Shown one piece after another: positions 27,372-36,438 of a DNA stretch of 64,000 nt. The stretch is from the NCBI RefSeq assembly GCF_001641125.1, contig NZ_LWLP01000001.1, positions 1,777,265 through 1,841,264 on the forward strand, written 5' to 3'. The stretch comes from Arthrobacter sp. OY3WO11 (lineage in GTDB: Bacteria; Actinomycetota; Actinomycetes; Actinomycetales; Micrococcaceae). The position numbers and the translations under genes are program-made. The first letter of the stretch is position 1, and each line of letters opens with the position of its first letter. Under the pieces are notes generated by a model, which did no database searches, was not told the DNA's origin, and worked only from the letters and a program-made list of their open reading frames with translations.

Positions 27372-28586
27372 TCCCCTGCCCGCCTGGTTTGCCGCGTGCC
27401 CCAGCCATTCGAGAGGCCCCCGCCACTTCAGCAGCACGAACACCATGCCCACGATGACCGCCGTGGCGGCCTGGGCGAAGTACATCCCGTCATCGGTCCA
27501 GCCGGCGGGCAGGGGCTTGAGGTAGAACCCGGAAACCACCCAGACGTGGACCGTGTAAAGGCTCAGGGTCATCGCGCCCGCGCCGCGCAGCGGCAGCAGC
27601 AGGTCCAGGTCCACCCACTCGGCCAGCCGGCCCAGCAGGAGGCAGGCCCCGATCACGGCCACGGCCACGGCCGATGTGTGCAGCAGGTCCAGGGTGGTTG
27701 CCGAGTGTGGCGCGGCAGACGCCAGCCACCACCAGGAACCCTCCTGTGGAATACCCGTCAGGTTCACCTGCAGCACGCTGTCCAGCGGATACCCGGGGGA
27801 ATTCAGCAGATCCTCCAGGGCAGCGCGGCCGCCCCAGCTCTCCATGGCGGTCACCCCCAGGGTCTTGGCCAGGACGGCAACCAGTGAACCGGCCACCAGC
27901 AGGACCACCGGAACCATCGCCCTGCCGAGCACCAGCCGGCCCACAATGAGCCCCACCAGGAGGTACGAGAGCCACTGGAATATGGGGTAGTAGCCGGTGA
28001 AGAAAAGGTCAGCCAGCAGCCGTGACGGGGTGGCGAGGTCCTCCCAGGACGGGTTATGACCCAGTTTGAGTGGAGGCTCGGACGCCAGGAGCCACGGGCG
28101 CAGCAGGTACGCCAGGACGGGGGAGCCCAGGATCCAGCCGCCGGCCCACGCACAGAGCCGCTTCAGGCCCATCCCCAGGAAGGGCAGGACACACAGGAAC
28201 AGCACCGCGTAATGGACCAGGATGACAGCAAGGTTGACTTCCAGCCCGCCCAGGGTAAGTCCGACGGCGGCAATCACCAGGGCGCGCAGGGCAATGCCGC
28301 GGCGGGCGGCGGAGAGGTCCGGGCCCTGCACCGGCTTGTGCTTGCCCGTGGACAAGGCCAGGCCCACCCCGGCCAGGACGGCGAACAGCGCTGCCGCCCT
28401 GCCTGAAAACGTGAGTCCGATCCACGTGGGGGTCAGGTCGGCGGTGGATTCGAAGGTGGGGAGCAGGTGGGTGGCCATCATCCCCAGCAGGGCGAGGCCA
28501 CGGGCCGCGTCGATGCCGTGGAGGCGCCCCGTGACGGGCTGCCCGCCGGATTTCCGGGACGTTCTGGCCGCATTACGGGACGTCAT
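27351..28586 (-). CDS. Multi-pass membrane protein, acyltransferase/DUF418-like
   Basis: 411 residues with about ten hydrophobic segments. It opens with RLHGIDAARGLALLGMMATHLLPTF, the RxxGiDxaRGlAllgMi signature of DUF1624 (heparan-alpha-glucosaminide acetyltransferase-like) and DUF418 proteins. Further helices carry SGRAAALFAVLAGVGLAL and LVVGLIVGRLVLGRAMV-like stretches. The ending has TLSLYTVHVWVVSGF, also typical. Probably modifies a surface or lipid-linked glycan, by family. Divergent from the DUF222 fragment and its SOS box. Confidence 0.82.
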   Translation of the reverse strand: MTSRNAARTSRKSGGQPVTGRLHGIDAARGLALLGMMATHLLPTFESTADLTPTWIGLTFSGRAAALFAVLAGVGLALSTGKHKPVQGPDLSAARRGIALRALVIAAVGLTLGGLEVNLAVILVHYAVLFLCVLPFLGMGLKRLCAWAGGWILGSPVLAYLLRPWLLASEPPLKLGHNPSWEDLATPSRLLADLFFTGYYPIFQWLSYLLVGLIVGRLVLGRAMVPVVLLVAGSLVAVLAKTLGVTAMESWGGRAALEDLLNSPGYPLDSVLQVNLTGIPQEGSWWWLASAAPHSATTLDLLHTSAVAVAVIGACLLLGRLAEWVDLDLLLPLRGAGAMTLSLYTVHVWVVSGFYLKPLPAGWTDDGMYFAQAATAVIVGMVFVLLKWRGPLEWLGHAANQAGRGNVRAAR

Positions 28587-28641
28587 GACCAGATCGTCTC
28601 ACACCTGCCTGTGCTGGAGGCGCCTGCCGAACCTTCTTGTA

Positions 28642-28659
28642 TTCGAATATATGTTCGAA
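28642..28659. promoter_or_regulatory. LexA (SOS) box
   Basis: TTCGAATATATGTTCGAA is a near-perfect palindrome with the Gram-positive/actinobacterial SOS form CGAAC-N4-GTTCG. It sits directly before TAAGAT (28660-28665), so LexA binding would block the promoter of the following gene. Confidence 0.8.
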
Positions 28660-28665
28660 TAAGAT
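28660..28665 (+). promoter_or_regulatory. -10 hexamer TAAGAT between SOS box and start codon
   Basis: TAAGAT ends seven bases before ATG 28673 and abuts the SOS box. Leaderless and LexA-repressed start predicted. Confidence 0.5.
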
Positions 28666-28672
28666 TGCCGCC

Positions 28673-29155
28673 ATGTACACTCCACCATCCGGAAGCCCTC
28701 CATCATCCGGAAGCCCTGCATCATCCGGAAGCCCTGCATCATCCGGAAGCCCTGCATCATCCGGAAGCCCTGCATCATCCGGAAGCCCTGCATCATCCGG
28801 AAGCCCTGCCGATAAGTCCGGCGGTGACGGGCTCGCCAAGGCCATGAGCCCGGGGGTCGTCGACTACCTGTTCCGCCAGTTGGTGGCCGGCCGGCCACCC
28901 GAGGACGTCCAGTGGGAGCAGGAGGGCATCAGCCTCGCCGCCCAGCCTGAGGGAGCGGAACTGGCCCGGCGCCTCGCGGAGACGGACATCGATGCCCTGA
29001 CGCCCGTTGAGCTTTTCCACTACGTCAGGGCCGCCCAGCGGCTGTCGTCCTGGGTCGAGGACCTGCGCCAGGCCGCCGTCGGACGGTATTGCCACCCTCC
29101 GGCTTACCACCCGCCGGCGGAGGCATCCTGCCCCGCCCGGCACCCCGCCTCCTGA
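28673..29155 (+). CDS. Truncated DUF222 (13E12-like) protein with SSGSPA repeats
   Basis: 160 residues. The first 50 are an artificial-looking repeat, MYTPPSGSP then (PA)SSGSP units, encoded by an 18-bp minisatellite. The middle (LTPVELFHYVRAAQRLSSWVEDLRQAAVGRY, about 110-140) matches the conserved helix pair at the start of DUF222/13E12 proteins. The usual remainder with the HNH domain is missing, and the end (CHPPAYHPPAEASC) looks like frame-shifted sequence, so this is a remnant or truncated paralogue of the family seen at 18.5-20 kb. SOS box and close -10 upstream suggest DNA-damage induction, as known for 13E12 genes in Mycobacterium. Confidence 0.65.
   Translation: MYTPPSGSPPSSGSPASSGSPASSGSPASSGSPASSGSPASSGSPADKSGGDGLAKAMSPGVVDYLFRQLVAGRPPEDVQWEQEGISLAAQPEGAELARRLAETDIDALTPVELFHYVRAAQRLSSWVEDLRQAAVGRYCHPPAYHPPAEASCPARHPAS
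28683..28808. repeat. 18-bp tandem repeat, seven units
   Basis: Six exact copies of CATCATCCGGAAGCCCTG (28701-28808) preceded by one variant unit (28683-28700). Unit length is a multiple of three, so copy-number changes keep the frame. Encodes Ser-Ser-Gly-Ser-Pro-Ala. Perfect copies imply recent expansion and likely length variation between strains. Confidence 0.95.
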
Positions 29156-29334
29156 CCGGCAGCAGCGCACTCCACCTCCTGGCCGGCGGCAGCTCCGGCC
29201 GTGGTTCGGTGCCCGGGACGGTGTCCGGAAGATGATGGCGGAAAGGGGCGCGGCGCGCATGGCCGCGATGCGGCCAGTCCGTTATTTGACGTGCATCACG
29301 CCCCTGGCATTGTCCTAACCAGCCGCAGACAGGG

Positions 29335-29340
29335 TAACGT
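29335..29340 (+). promoter_or_regulatory. -10 hexamer TAACGT before dapA
   Basis: TAACGT ends seven bases before ATG 29348, with only a T run between; predicted leaderless start. The upstream stretch 29156-29334 holds no recognisable gene. Confidence 0.45.
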
Positions 29341-29347
29341 TTTTTCC

Positions 29348-30256
29348 ATGGCTGACACATCCGCGCATCTCCCTGCCCTTGGTACTCTTCTGACCGCCAT
29401 GGTCACACCGTTCACCAAGGACGGCGCAGTGGATTATGAGCAGGCTGCAGCACTGGCGAGCAAGCTGGTGGACGATGGCTGCGACGGGCTGGTGGTCACC
29501 GGAACCACGGGCGAAACCTCCACCCTCACCGACGAGGAAAACCTCGGCATGTTCCGCGCCGTCAAGGACGCCGTTGGCGGCCGGGCTGCGATCATCGCCG
29601 GCACGGGCACCAATGACACCGCCCACTCAGTCCACCTTTCCCGGCAGGCAGCAGCCCTCGGCGTCGACGGCCTCCTCCTGGTGACGCCCTACTACAACAA
29701 GCCCAGCCAGGCCGGTGTCCGCGCGCACTTCGAAACCATCGCCAGCGCCGTGGACGTACCCGTTATGCTGTACGACATTCCCGGCCGCTCCTCCATCCCC
29801 ATCGAGCCCGACACCATGATCCGGCTGGCGCAGCACCCGAACATCGTGGCGGTCAAGGATGCCAAGGCCGACTTCGTCGCTGCCGCCCGCGTCATGGCCG
29901 AGACGGACCTCCTGTTCTATTCAGGTGACGACGGACTGACCCTTCCGTGGATGGCCCTGGGCGCCGTCGGACTCGTGGGCGTCACAACGCACGTGGCTAC
30001 GCGCCGCTTCCGTGAGCTCATCGACGCCGTCAACGCGAACGATCTCAGCACCGCCCGGAAGATCAACTTTGAACTCCTGCCCGTAGTGCGCGCCACCATG
30101 ACGCGGGTTCAGGGAGCCGTTGCGGCCAAGCAGATTCTTAAATGGCAGGGAGTCCTGCCCAACTCGATTGTCCGTTTGCCCCTCGTGGAGCCGGACGAAG
30201 CCGAGATCGAAACCATCCGCGGGGATTTGGCGGAAGCGGGGCTGGTCTTTTCCTGA
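29348..30256 (+). CDS. dapA: 4-hydroxy-tetrahydrodipicolinate synthase
   Basis: Condenses pyruvate with aspartate semialdehyde, the committed DAP/lysine step. 302 residues, class I aldolase TIM barrel. Motifs: TAMVTPFTKDGAVDYE, VVTGTTGETSTLTDEE, YYNKPSQAGV, YDIPGRSSIPI (Tyr), and the Schiff-base lysine in NIVAVKDAKAD. ATG 29348 chosen because the conserved N-terminus starts here; the longer GTG-started frame from 29201 is low-complexity. rnj follows 41 bases after its stop behind a hairpin that covers that stop. Confidence 0.97.
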   Translation: MADTSAHLPALGTLLTAMVTPFTKDGAVDYEQAAALASKLVDDGCDGLVVTGTTGETSTLTDEENLGMFRAVKDAVGGRAAIIAGTGTNDTAHSVHLSRQAAALGVDGLLLVTPYYNKPSQAGVRAHFETIASAVDVPVMLYDIPGRSSIPIEPDTMIRLAQHPNIVAVKDAKADFVAAARVMAETDLLFYSGDDGLTLPWMALGAVGLVGVTTHVATRRFRELIDAVNANDLSTARKINFELLPVVRATMTRVQGAVAAKQILKWQGVLPNSIVRLPLVEPDEAEIETIRGDLAEAGLVFS

Positions 30257-30270
30257 GGAGTAAGACCAGC
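30241..30270 (+). terminator. Hairpin spanning the dapA stop
   Basis: GCTGGTCTT (30241-30249) and AAGACCAGC (30262-30270) form a 9-bp stem over the stop codon. No U tract. It could attenuate transcription into rnj or mark an RNA-processing site. Confidence 0.45.
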
Positions 30271-30297
30271 ACCCTTCCGCCTGGAAAGTAGTGCAAT

Positions 30298-31989
30298 ATG
30301 ACCCAAACTGCCCTCACCGGCCTTGTCACCCCTCCCCGCCTGCCGCAGGGAACGCTCCGGATTGTCCCGCTGGGCGGCTTGGGGGAGATCGGCCGGAACA
30401 TGGCCGTGTTCGAGATCGACGGCAAGCTGCTGATCGTGGACTGCGGCGTCCTCTTCCCCGAGGAAACGCAGCCCGGGGTTGACCTGATCCTGCCCGATTT
30501 CTCCTATATCGAGGACCGGCTGGACGACGTCGTGGCCGTGGTCCTCACCCATGGCCACGAAGACCATATCGGCGCTGTCCCGTACCTGCTGCGGCTCCGC
30601 AACGACATCCCGCTGGTGGGCTCGCAGCTGACCCTTGCCCTGATCGAGGCGAAGCTGCAGGAGCACCGCATCCGGCCCTACACGCTCACTGTTGAGGAAG
30701 GGCAGGTGGAGAAGTTCGGCCCCTTCGAGTGCGAGTTCGTGGCGGTCAACCACTCCATTCCCGATGCCCTGGCGGTGTTCATCCGGACAGCCGGCGGCAC
30801 TGTGCTGCACACCGGCGACTTCAAGATGGACCAGCTTCCCCTTGATGGCCGCATCACCGACCTGCGGCACTTCGCCAAGCTCGGCGAAGAGGGCGTGGAC
30901 CTCTTTATGTCGGACTCCACCAACGCTGACGTCCCCGGCTTCACCACCGCGGAAAAGGAAATCGGCCCCACGCTGGAGCGCCTCTTCGGCCAAGCCACCA
31001 AGCGCATCATTGTGGCGTCCTTCTCGTCCCACGTCCACCGGGTCCAGCAGGTCCTGGACGCCGCCGCCAAGCACAACCGCAAAGTGGCCTTCGTAGGCCG
31101 CTCCATGGTCCGCAACATGGCGATCGCCGAAAAACTCGGCTACCTGGACGTCCCGCCGGGCCTCATCGTCGACATCAAGAACATCGACAACCTGCCGGAC
31201 AACCGCGTGGTGCTGATGTCCACCGGGTCCCAAGGCGAGCCCATGGCAGCCCTGTCCCGGATGGCCAACGGAGACCACCGTGTGGTGGTGGGCAACGGCG
31301 ACACCGTCATCCTGGCCTCCAGCCTTATCCCCGGCAACGAGAACGCCGTCTTCCGGATCATCAACGGATTGCTCAAGCTGGGTGCCGACGTGATCCACAA
31401 GGGCAACGCCAAGGTGCACGTCTCGGGCCACGCCGCGGCCGGCGAGCTCCTGTACTGCTACAACATCCTTGAGCCGCTGAACGCAATGCCGGTGCACGGT
31501 GAAACCCGCCACCTGATCGCCAACGGCAAGATCGCCATCGAATCCGGCGTCCCGGAAGCCAGCGTCATCCTCGCCGACAACGGCACTGTGATCGACCTTA
31601 AGGACCATCGGGCAGACGTGGTGGGCCAGGTTGAAGTCGGCTTTGTCTACGTGGATGGATCCAGCGTTGGCGAGGTCACCGAGGCCGACCTCAAGGACCG
31701 CCAGACCCTGGGCGATGAAGGCTTCATCTCCATCATCACGGTCATCCACCGCGCTACCGGCAAGGTTGTGTCCGGCCCGGAGATCCACGCCCGCGGCGTG
31801 GCAGAGGATGATTCCGTGTTCGACGAGATCATCCCCAAGATCAACGCTGCGCTGGAGGAAGCTGTCCTCAACCACGCGGACCACACCAGCCACCAGCTCC
31901 AGCAGGTAGTCCGCCGGGTGGTGGGCACGTGGGTCAACCGCAAGCTGCGCCGCAAGCCTATGATCATTCCGGTGGTCCTCGAGGCCTGA
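30298..31989 (+). CDS. rnj: Ribonuclease J
   Basis: Beta-CASP metallo-beta-lactamase RNase with 5'-3' exo- and endonuclease activity for mRNA decay and rRNA processing. 563 residues. N-terminal RIVPLGGLGEIGRNM, zinc motif THGHEDHIG (about residues 82-90), HTGDFKMDQ, SDSTNAD, beta-CASP motif FSSHVHRVQ, and C-terminal HVSGHAAAGEL. ATG with GGAAAG at 30282-30287. Adjacent to dapA as in many actinobacteria. PNPase and RNase J in the same window cover both exonuclease directions. Confidence 0.97.
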   Translation: MTQTALTGLVTPPRLPQGTLRIVPLGGLGEIGRNMAVFEIDGKLLIVDCGVLFPEETQPGVDLILPDFSYIEDRLDDVVAVVLTHGHEDHIGAVPYLLRLRNDIPLVGSQLTLALIEAKLQEHRIRPYTLTVEEGQVEKFGPFECEFVAVNHSIPDALAVFIRTAGGTVLHTGDFKMDQLPLDGRITDLRHFAKLGEEGVDLFMSDSTNADVPGFTTAEKEIGPTLERLFGQATKRIIVASFSSHVHRVQQVLDAAAKHNRKVAFVGRSMVRNMAIAEKLGYLDVPPGLIVDIKNIDNLPDNRVVLMSTGSQGEPMAALSRMANGDHRVVVGNGDTVILASSLIPGNENAVFRIINGLLKLGADVIHKGNAKVHVSGHAAAGELLYCYNILEPLNAMPVHGETRHLIANGKIAIESGVPEASVILADNGTVIDLKDHRADVVGQVEVGFVYVDGSSVGEVTEADLKDRQTLGDEGFISIITVIHRATGKVVSGPEIHARGVAEDDSVFDEIIPKINAALEEAVLNHADHTSHQLQQVVRRVVGTWVNRKLRRKPMIIPVVLEA

Positions 31990-32111
31990 CACCGGCCGCC
32001 GCTACCGGCCCGCGTTCCCGTGCCCAACGGGACCGCGGGCCGGAGGCCTTTAAGGGCCGCGAACCAGGGACCGGCGGCACCCAAATCCCCGGAATTCCGG
32101 CCCAACTCGGG

Positions 32112-32117
32112 TACCGT
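32112..32117 (+). promoter_or_regulatory. -10 hexamer TACCGT before ftsK
   Basis: TACCGT ends seven bases before ATG 32125; predicted leaderless start. Confidence 0.45.
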
Positions 32118-32124
32118 GGCTAGT

Positions 32125-35034
32125 ATGGCCACTCGTACTACTTCCGCGCCCAATGGATCCAGCAGGGGCCGTGCCGGCAGCAAAACCGGCAGCTCCTCCG
32201 GCGGCGGCGCCGGTTCCACGGCCGCCAAGTCCGGCCGTGCCGGTGGCTCCACGAGCACCGCACGCACCCGCCAGCTTCCCGCCGTCGAGCACCACCAGCC
32301 GTGGCTGCTGCGCGTGGTGGGCGGGGCCTGGCTGGGCCTCGGCCACCTTGTGGGCGGAGGGGTGCGGCGCATCGGCCATGACGTCAGCGATCTGCCGGCA
32401 GAGGACCGCCGGGACGGTGCGGCCTTGTTCAACCTTGCCCTCGGGATCTTCATCGCCACCTTCGCCTGGTGGGGCCTCACCGGCTGGTTCCCGGACGCCG
32501 TGTATGCCGTAGTCAACGGGACGTTCGGCTGGATATCACTCCTGCTTCCGCTCATGCTGTTTGTCTGCGCGTTCCGGCTCTTCCGCCAGCCGTCCGACGG
32601 CCGGGGCAACAACAGGGTGGGCATCGGCTTCCTGATCATGACCTTTGCCGGCTGCGGGCTGGCACACATCCTGGGCGGGCAGCCCACCGTTGCCCAGGGC
32701 TTTGACGGCCTCCGCCAGGCGGGCGGAATGCTCGGATTCCTTGCCGCTTCGCCCTTGGCCGCCATTCATTCCGCTGTTCCGTTGGTGCTCTACTCCCTGC
32801 TGGCATTCGTCTCACTGCTGATCATCACCGCCACGCCGTTCACTGCAATCCCGCGCAGGCTGCACGCCGCCTACGAACACCTCATGGGCATCGACCTGCT
32901 GGATGAACCGGACCGGGACAAGCACGATCGCAGCTACCTGGAACGGACCCCCGCCGCACCCCCCAAGAACGCCAAAAAGAAGAAGCGGCGCTTCTTCGGT
33001 AAGGATGAGGAGGACGACGCCGGCCTGGAAGGCTATGTAGGCGACGAAGCCTTCGAGCACGCCGTGATCGACGACGGCGACGCAAAGGGAGGAGCGGAGG
33101 CGCGTCCGGCGCCTGGTGTCCGCCGCCCCACCCAGGCGGAGATCGCCGTCGAAAAGATCAAGGCCGCCCAGGGACTGGGTGCAGGCGCCCCGTCTTCCCC
33201 GGGGGAAAATGCCACCGAAGCCATCCCGATGATCACCCCCGGCATGGCTCCGCCTGCCGCAAAGCCGGCCGCCGCGCCCACCGTGCCCTCCAATCCGGTG
33301 GCCCCCGCTCCGCCGCCGGTTCCCATCCCGCAGCGCACCGAGCAGCTGTCGCTCGCCGGCGACGTCACCTATACGCTCCCGGCATCGGACTACCTGACCC
33401 CCGGATCCATCCCGAAGGAGCGCACGGAAGCGAACGACGCCGTCGTCGCTGCCCTGACCGACACCCTCCAGCAGTTCAACGTCGATGCCACGGTCACCGG
33501 CTTCAGCCGCGGCCCCACCGTGACCCGGTACGAGATCGAGCTGGCCCCGGGCACCAAGGTGGAACGGGTTACCGCACTTTCAAAGAACATCTCCTACGCC
33601 GTGGCGTCCAGCGACGTGCGCATCCTCAGCCCCATCCCGGGCAAGTCCGCCATCGGCATCGAGATCCCCAACACCGACCGCGAAACTGTCTCCCTGGGCG
33701 ACGTTCTCCGCAGCCAGAATGCCCGCCGGACGGACCACCCGATGGTGATGGGCGTTGGCAAGGACGTGGAGGGCGGCTACGTGGTGGCTAACCTCGCCAA
33801 GATGCCCCACCTGCTGGTGGCCGGTGCCACCGGTGCCGGTAAATCATCCTTCGTGAACTCGATGATCACCTCCATCCTGATGCGCTCCACCCCCGATGAG
33901 GTGCGCATGGTCATGGTGGACCCCAAGCGCGTGGAACTCACCGCATACGAGGGCGTCCCGCACCTCATCACGCCCATCATCACCAACCCGAAGAAGGCAG
34001 CCGAGGCGCTCCAGTGGGTTGTCCGCGAGATGGACGCCCGGTATGACGACCTCGCCAACTACGGCTTCAAGCACATTGACGATTTCAACAAGGCTGTCCG
34101 CGCCGGCAAGGTCCAGCCGCCGGTGGACTCCAAGCGCGTCATCCGGCCCTACCCGTACCTGCTGGTGATTGTGGACGAGCTCGCCGACCTGATGATGGTG
34201 GCTCCCCGCGATGTTGAAGACTCGATTGTCCGCATCACCCAGCTCGCCCGCGCCGCCGGCATCCACCTGGTCCTGGCTACCCAGCGGCCGTCCGTGGACG
34301 TGGTGACCGGCCTCATCAAGGCGAACGTGCCCTCACGCATGGCGTTCGCCACCTCCTCGGTGACCGACTCGCGCGTGGTCCTTGACCAGCCCGGGGCCGA
34401 AAAGCTTATCGGCCAGGGTGACGCCCTGTTCCTGCCCATGGGTGCCTCCAAGGCCATGCGCGTGCAGGGTGCGTGGGTCACAGAATCGGAAATCCATAAG
34501 GTGGTTGAGCACGTCAAGGGACAGCTCCAGGCCACCTACCGCGACGACGTCGCCGCCGAAGCGCCCAAGAAGCAGATCGACGACGACATCGGGGACGACC
34601 TCGAGGTCCTGCTGCAGGCCACCGAGCTTGTGGTCACCACGCAGTTCGGCTCAACGTCGATGCTGCAGCGCAAGCTGCGCGTCGGCTTCGCCAAGGCCGG
34701 ACGGCTGATGGACCTGCTGGAGTCACGCGGAGTGGTTGGCCCCTCCGAAGGCTCAAAGGCCAGGGACGTCCTGGTGAAACCGGACGACCTCGCGCCCGTC
34801 CTTGCCGCCATGAAGGGCCAGGAAGCCCCGGCAGCACCCGACTCGCAGACCGCCGCGCTGAGTGATAACGCCAACGCCAACATCGCCCAGGGCGGCTACG
34901 CCGAAGATTTGGTGGCCGCAGACCTGGACCAGCGGAAGCAGAGCGTCGAATATTACGACGGCTCGGATTCCCCGCCCGGCGGCTATGACGACGAGGACGG
35001 CTCCGAAGACGCCTGGTCCCTGACCGGGCGCTAG
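32125..35034 (+). CDS. ftsK: DNA translocase FtsK/SpoIIIE
   Basis: Septal DNA pump for chromosome segregation, 969 residues. N-terminal region: Ser/Gly/Thr-rich 40 residues, then about four transmembrane helices (roughly 95-270). A Pro/Ala-rich linker leads to the motor: FSRGPTVTRYEIEL (alpha), Walker A VAGATGAGKSSFVNSM, and Walker B YLLVIVDELADLMMV. The gamma winged-helix domain (TTQFGSTSMLQRKLRVGFAKAG) recognises KOPS sequences. Start ATG 32125 (MATRTTSAPNG), seven bases after a -10 hexamer; the earlier frame from 32020 is not conserved-looking. Confidence 0.97.
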   Translation: MATRTTSAPNGSSRGRAGSKTGSSSGGGAGSTAAKSGRAGGSTSTARTRQLPAVEHHQPWLLRVVGGAWLGLGHLVGGGVRRIGHDVSDLPAEDRRDGAALFNLALGIFIATFAWWGLTGWFPDAVYAVVNGTFGWISLLLPLMLFVCAFRLFRQPSDGRGNNRVGIGFLIMTFAGCGLAHILGGQPTVAQGFDGLRQAGGMLGFLAASPLAAIHSAVPLVLYSLLAFVSLLIITATPFTAIPRRLHAAYEHLMGIDLLDEPDRDKHDRSYLERTPAAPPKNAKKKKRRFFGKDEEDDAGLEGYVGDEAFEHAVIDDGDAKGGAEARPAPGVRRPTQAEIAVEKIKAAQGLGAGAPSSPGENATEAIPMITPGMAPPAAKPAAAPTVPSNPVAPAPPPVPIPQRTEQLSLAGDVTYTLPASDYLTPGSIPKERTEANDAVVAALTDTLQQFNVDATVTGFSRGPTVTRYEIELAPGTKVERVTALSKNISYAVASSDVRILSPIPGKSAIGIEIPNTDRETVSLGDVLRSQNARRTDHPMVMGVGKDVEGGYVVANLAKMPHLLVAGATGAGKSSFVNSMITSILMRSTPDEVRMVMVDPKRVELTAYEGVPHLITPIITNPKKAAEALQWVVREMDARYDDLANYGFKHIDDFNKAVRAGKVQPPVDSKRVIRPYPYLLVIVDELADLMMVAPRDVEDSIVRITQLARAAGIHLVLATQRPSVDVVTGLIKANVPSRMAFATSSVTDSRVVLDQPGAEKLIGQGDALFLPMGASKAMRVQGAWVTESEIHKVVEHVKGQLQATYRDDVAAEAPKKQIDDDIGDDLEVLLQATELVVTTQFGSTSMLQRKLRVGFAKAGRLMDLLESRGVVGPSEGSKARDVLVKPDDLAPVLAAMKGQEAPAAPDSQTAALSDNANANIAQGGYAEDLVAADLDQRKQSVEYYDGSDSPPGGYDDEDGSEDAWSLTGR

Positions 35035-35045
35035 CCCGGGGACTG

Positions 35046-35051
35046 TAGCCT
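35046..35051 (+). promoter_or_regulatory. -10 hexamer TAGCCT before pgsA
   Basis: TAGCCT ends six bases before the GTG at 35058; predicted leaderless start. Confidence 0.5.
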
Positions 35052-35057
35052 AGAAAC

Positions 35058-35702
35058 GTGACTAGCACCGATGCAACCGCCGCCGGCCCAGGCCGTGCCG
35101 GGGTCTGGAACCTTCCCAACATCCTGACCATGATCCGCATCGCACTGGTGCCATTTTTCGTCTGGTTCCTCATCGCGGACGCCCCCGGGCTGCGCAGTGA
35201 GGCAGGCGTGTGGCGCTGGGCGGCGGTCCTTGCGTTCGCCGTCGCCATCTACACGGACAAGCTCGACGGCGATATCGCCAGGAGCCGGAACCTCGTGACT
35301 GACTTCGGCAAGATCGCCGATCCCATTGCGGACAAGCTCCTCATCGGTTCGGCGCTGGTCATGCTGTCCGTCCTGGGCGAGCTGCCGTGGTGGGTCACCC
35401 TGGTGATCCTGGTCCGTGAATGGGGCGTCACGGCCCTGCGTTTCTTTGTGATCCGCTACGGCGTTATGCCGGCCTCCCGCGGCGGCAAGCTCAAGACCGT
35501 TGTCCAGACCGCTGCGATCTTCCTCTACCTCCTGCCGCTGGGCTCTTTTGCCCCGTGGCTCGTGTGGGTGGCGTTCGCGGTGATGATGGCCGCCGTGGTG
35601 ATCACGGTGTGGACCGGCGTGGAGTACGTGGTTGAAGCACTGCGAATCCGGGCCAAGGGAAAGCTGCAGGCGCGCAACGATGAAGGCCAGGAGCCCGCAT
35701 GA
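35058..35702 (+). CDS. pgsA: CDP-diacylglycerol-glycerol-3-phosphate 3-phosphatidyltransferase
   Basis: Membrane enzyme of phosphatidylglycerol synthesis. 214 residues, about five helices. The CDP-alcohol phosphotransferase motif is intact: DKLDGDIARSRNLVTDFG followed by KIADPIADK. NLPNILTMIRIALVPFF at the N-terminus is typical of PgsA. cinA overlaps its stop by ATGA, so the pair is cotranscribed and coupled. Confidence 0.94.
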   Translation: MTSTDATAAGPGRAGVWNLPNILTMIRIALVPFFVWFLIADAPGLRSEAGVWRWAAVLAFAVAIYTDKLDGDIARSRNLVTDFGKIADPIADKLLIGSALVMLSVLGELPWWVTLVILVREWGVTALRFFVIRYGVMPASRGGKLKTVVQTAAIFLYLLPLGSFAPWLVWVAFAVMMAAVVITVWTGVEYVVEALRIRAKGKLQARNDEGQEPA

Positions 35703-36178
35703 CAAACCTTCACCATTTGTCCGCCGAAGCGGTCCGCGAGGCGCTCGACGCGGGCCGGACCGTGGCCACAGCCGAATCGCTGACCGCCGGCATGGTGTCC
35801 GCAGTCCTGGCGGACACCCCCGGTGCGTCCGGCATCCTGCAGGGCGGGGTGATTGCCTACCAGAACTCCGTCAAGGAAAAGGTGCTGGACGTCCCGTCCG
35901 TGCTCTTGGCGCGCGTCGGATCCGTCGACCCGGACGTCGCCGCGGCCATGGCGGCAGGAGCCCGGACCGTCCTGGGCGCTGACATCGGCGTCTCCACCAC
36001 AGGCGTTGCCGGGCCGGAGGCGCACGACGGAAAGCCCGTGGGCACCGTCTACGTGGGCATAGCCACCGCAGCAGGAACAGCGGCCTTCGAATACGCCTTT
36101 TCGGGAAGCCGTGCCGAGATCCGAGGACAGGCTTGCGGGGCGGCCCTTGAAAGGCTCCTCGAAGCCCTGTCCGGATAG
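35699..36178 (+). CDS. cinA: CinA-family protein (nicotinamide-nucleotide amidohydrolase domain)
   Basis: 159 residues, corresponding to the C-terminal PncC domain only. It deamidates NMN formed by NAD-dependent ligase and is often linked with competence or recA. Motifs: VATAESLTAGMVSAVLADTPGAS (active-site Ser), GGVIAYQNSVKEKVL, and GVAGPEAHDGKPVGTVYVG. No N-terminal MoaB-like domain, as in most actinobacteria. ATGA overlap with pgsA. Confidence 0.92.
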   Translation: MTNLHHLSAEAVREALDAGRTVATAESLTAGMVSAVLADTPGASGILQGGVIAYQNSVKEKVLDVPSVLLARVGSVDPDVAAAMAAGARTVLGADIGVSTTGVAGPEAHDGKPVGTVYVGIATAAGTAAFEYAFSGSRAEIRGQACGAALERLLEALSG

Positions 36179-36438
36179 CGCCCGGTACCCCGAAGTTACT
36201 GGGCGTATAGTTGCCGGGAACAAAAGCCGGTACCGATTAGTTATTACATTGTGTCGCTTCCGGAGAGCGGAGGCGCCTAGGATGAAATGACCACGACGGT
36301 TCGCCTGAGGGCGGACCTGACCAATGAGGGAGCAAGGCGATACAGATGGTAAAGCAGCCCGTATCCGTAAACGGCGTTGTCCGCTGGAAGGATGTGGGCC
36401 TCGCCGATCAGGGCAAGAGCGAACAGAAGGAGCGCAAG

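Noticed and set aside
28683..28808. CRISPR array
   Set aside because: The 18-bp units are contiguous with no spacers and lie inside a coding frame; no cas genes nearby.
30109..31992. A 627-codon minus-strand frame across RNase J
   Set aside because: Antisense shadow of rnj, whose zinc and beta-CASP motifs are clear.
36240..36285. ClgR autoregulatory operator
   Set aside because: CGCTTCCGGAGAGCG is a partial dyad, but its spacing differs from the ClgR box as I recall it; too weak to list.
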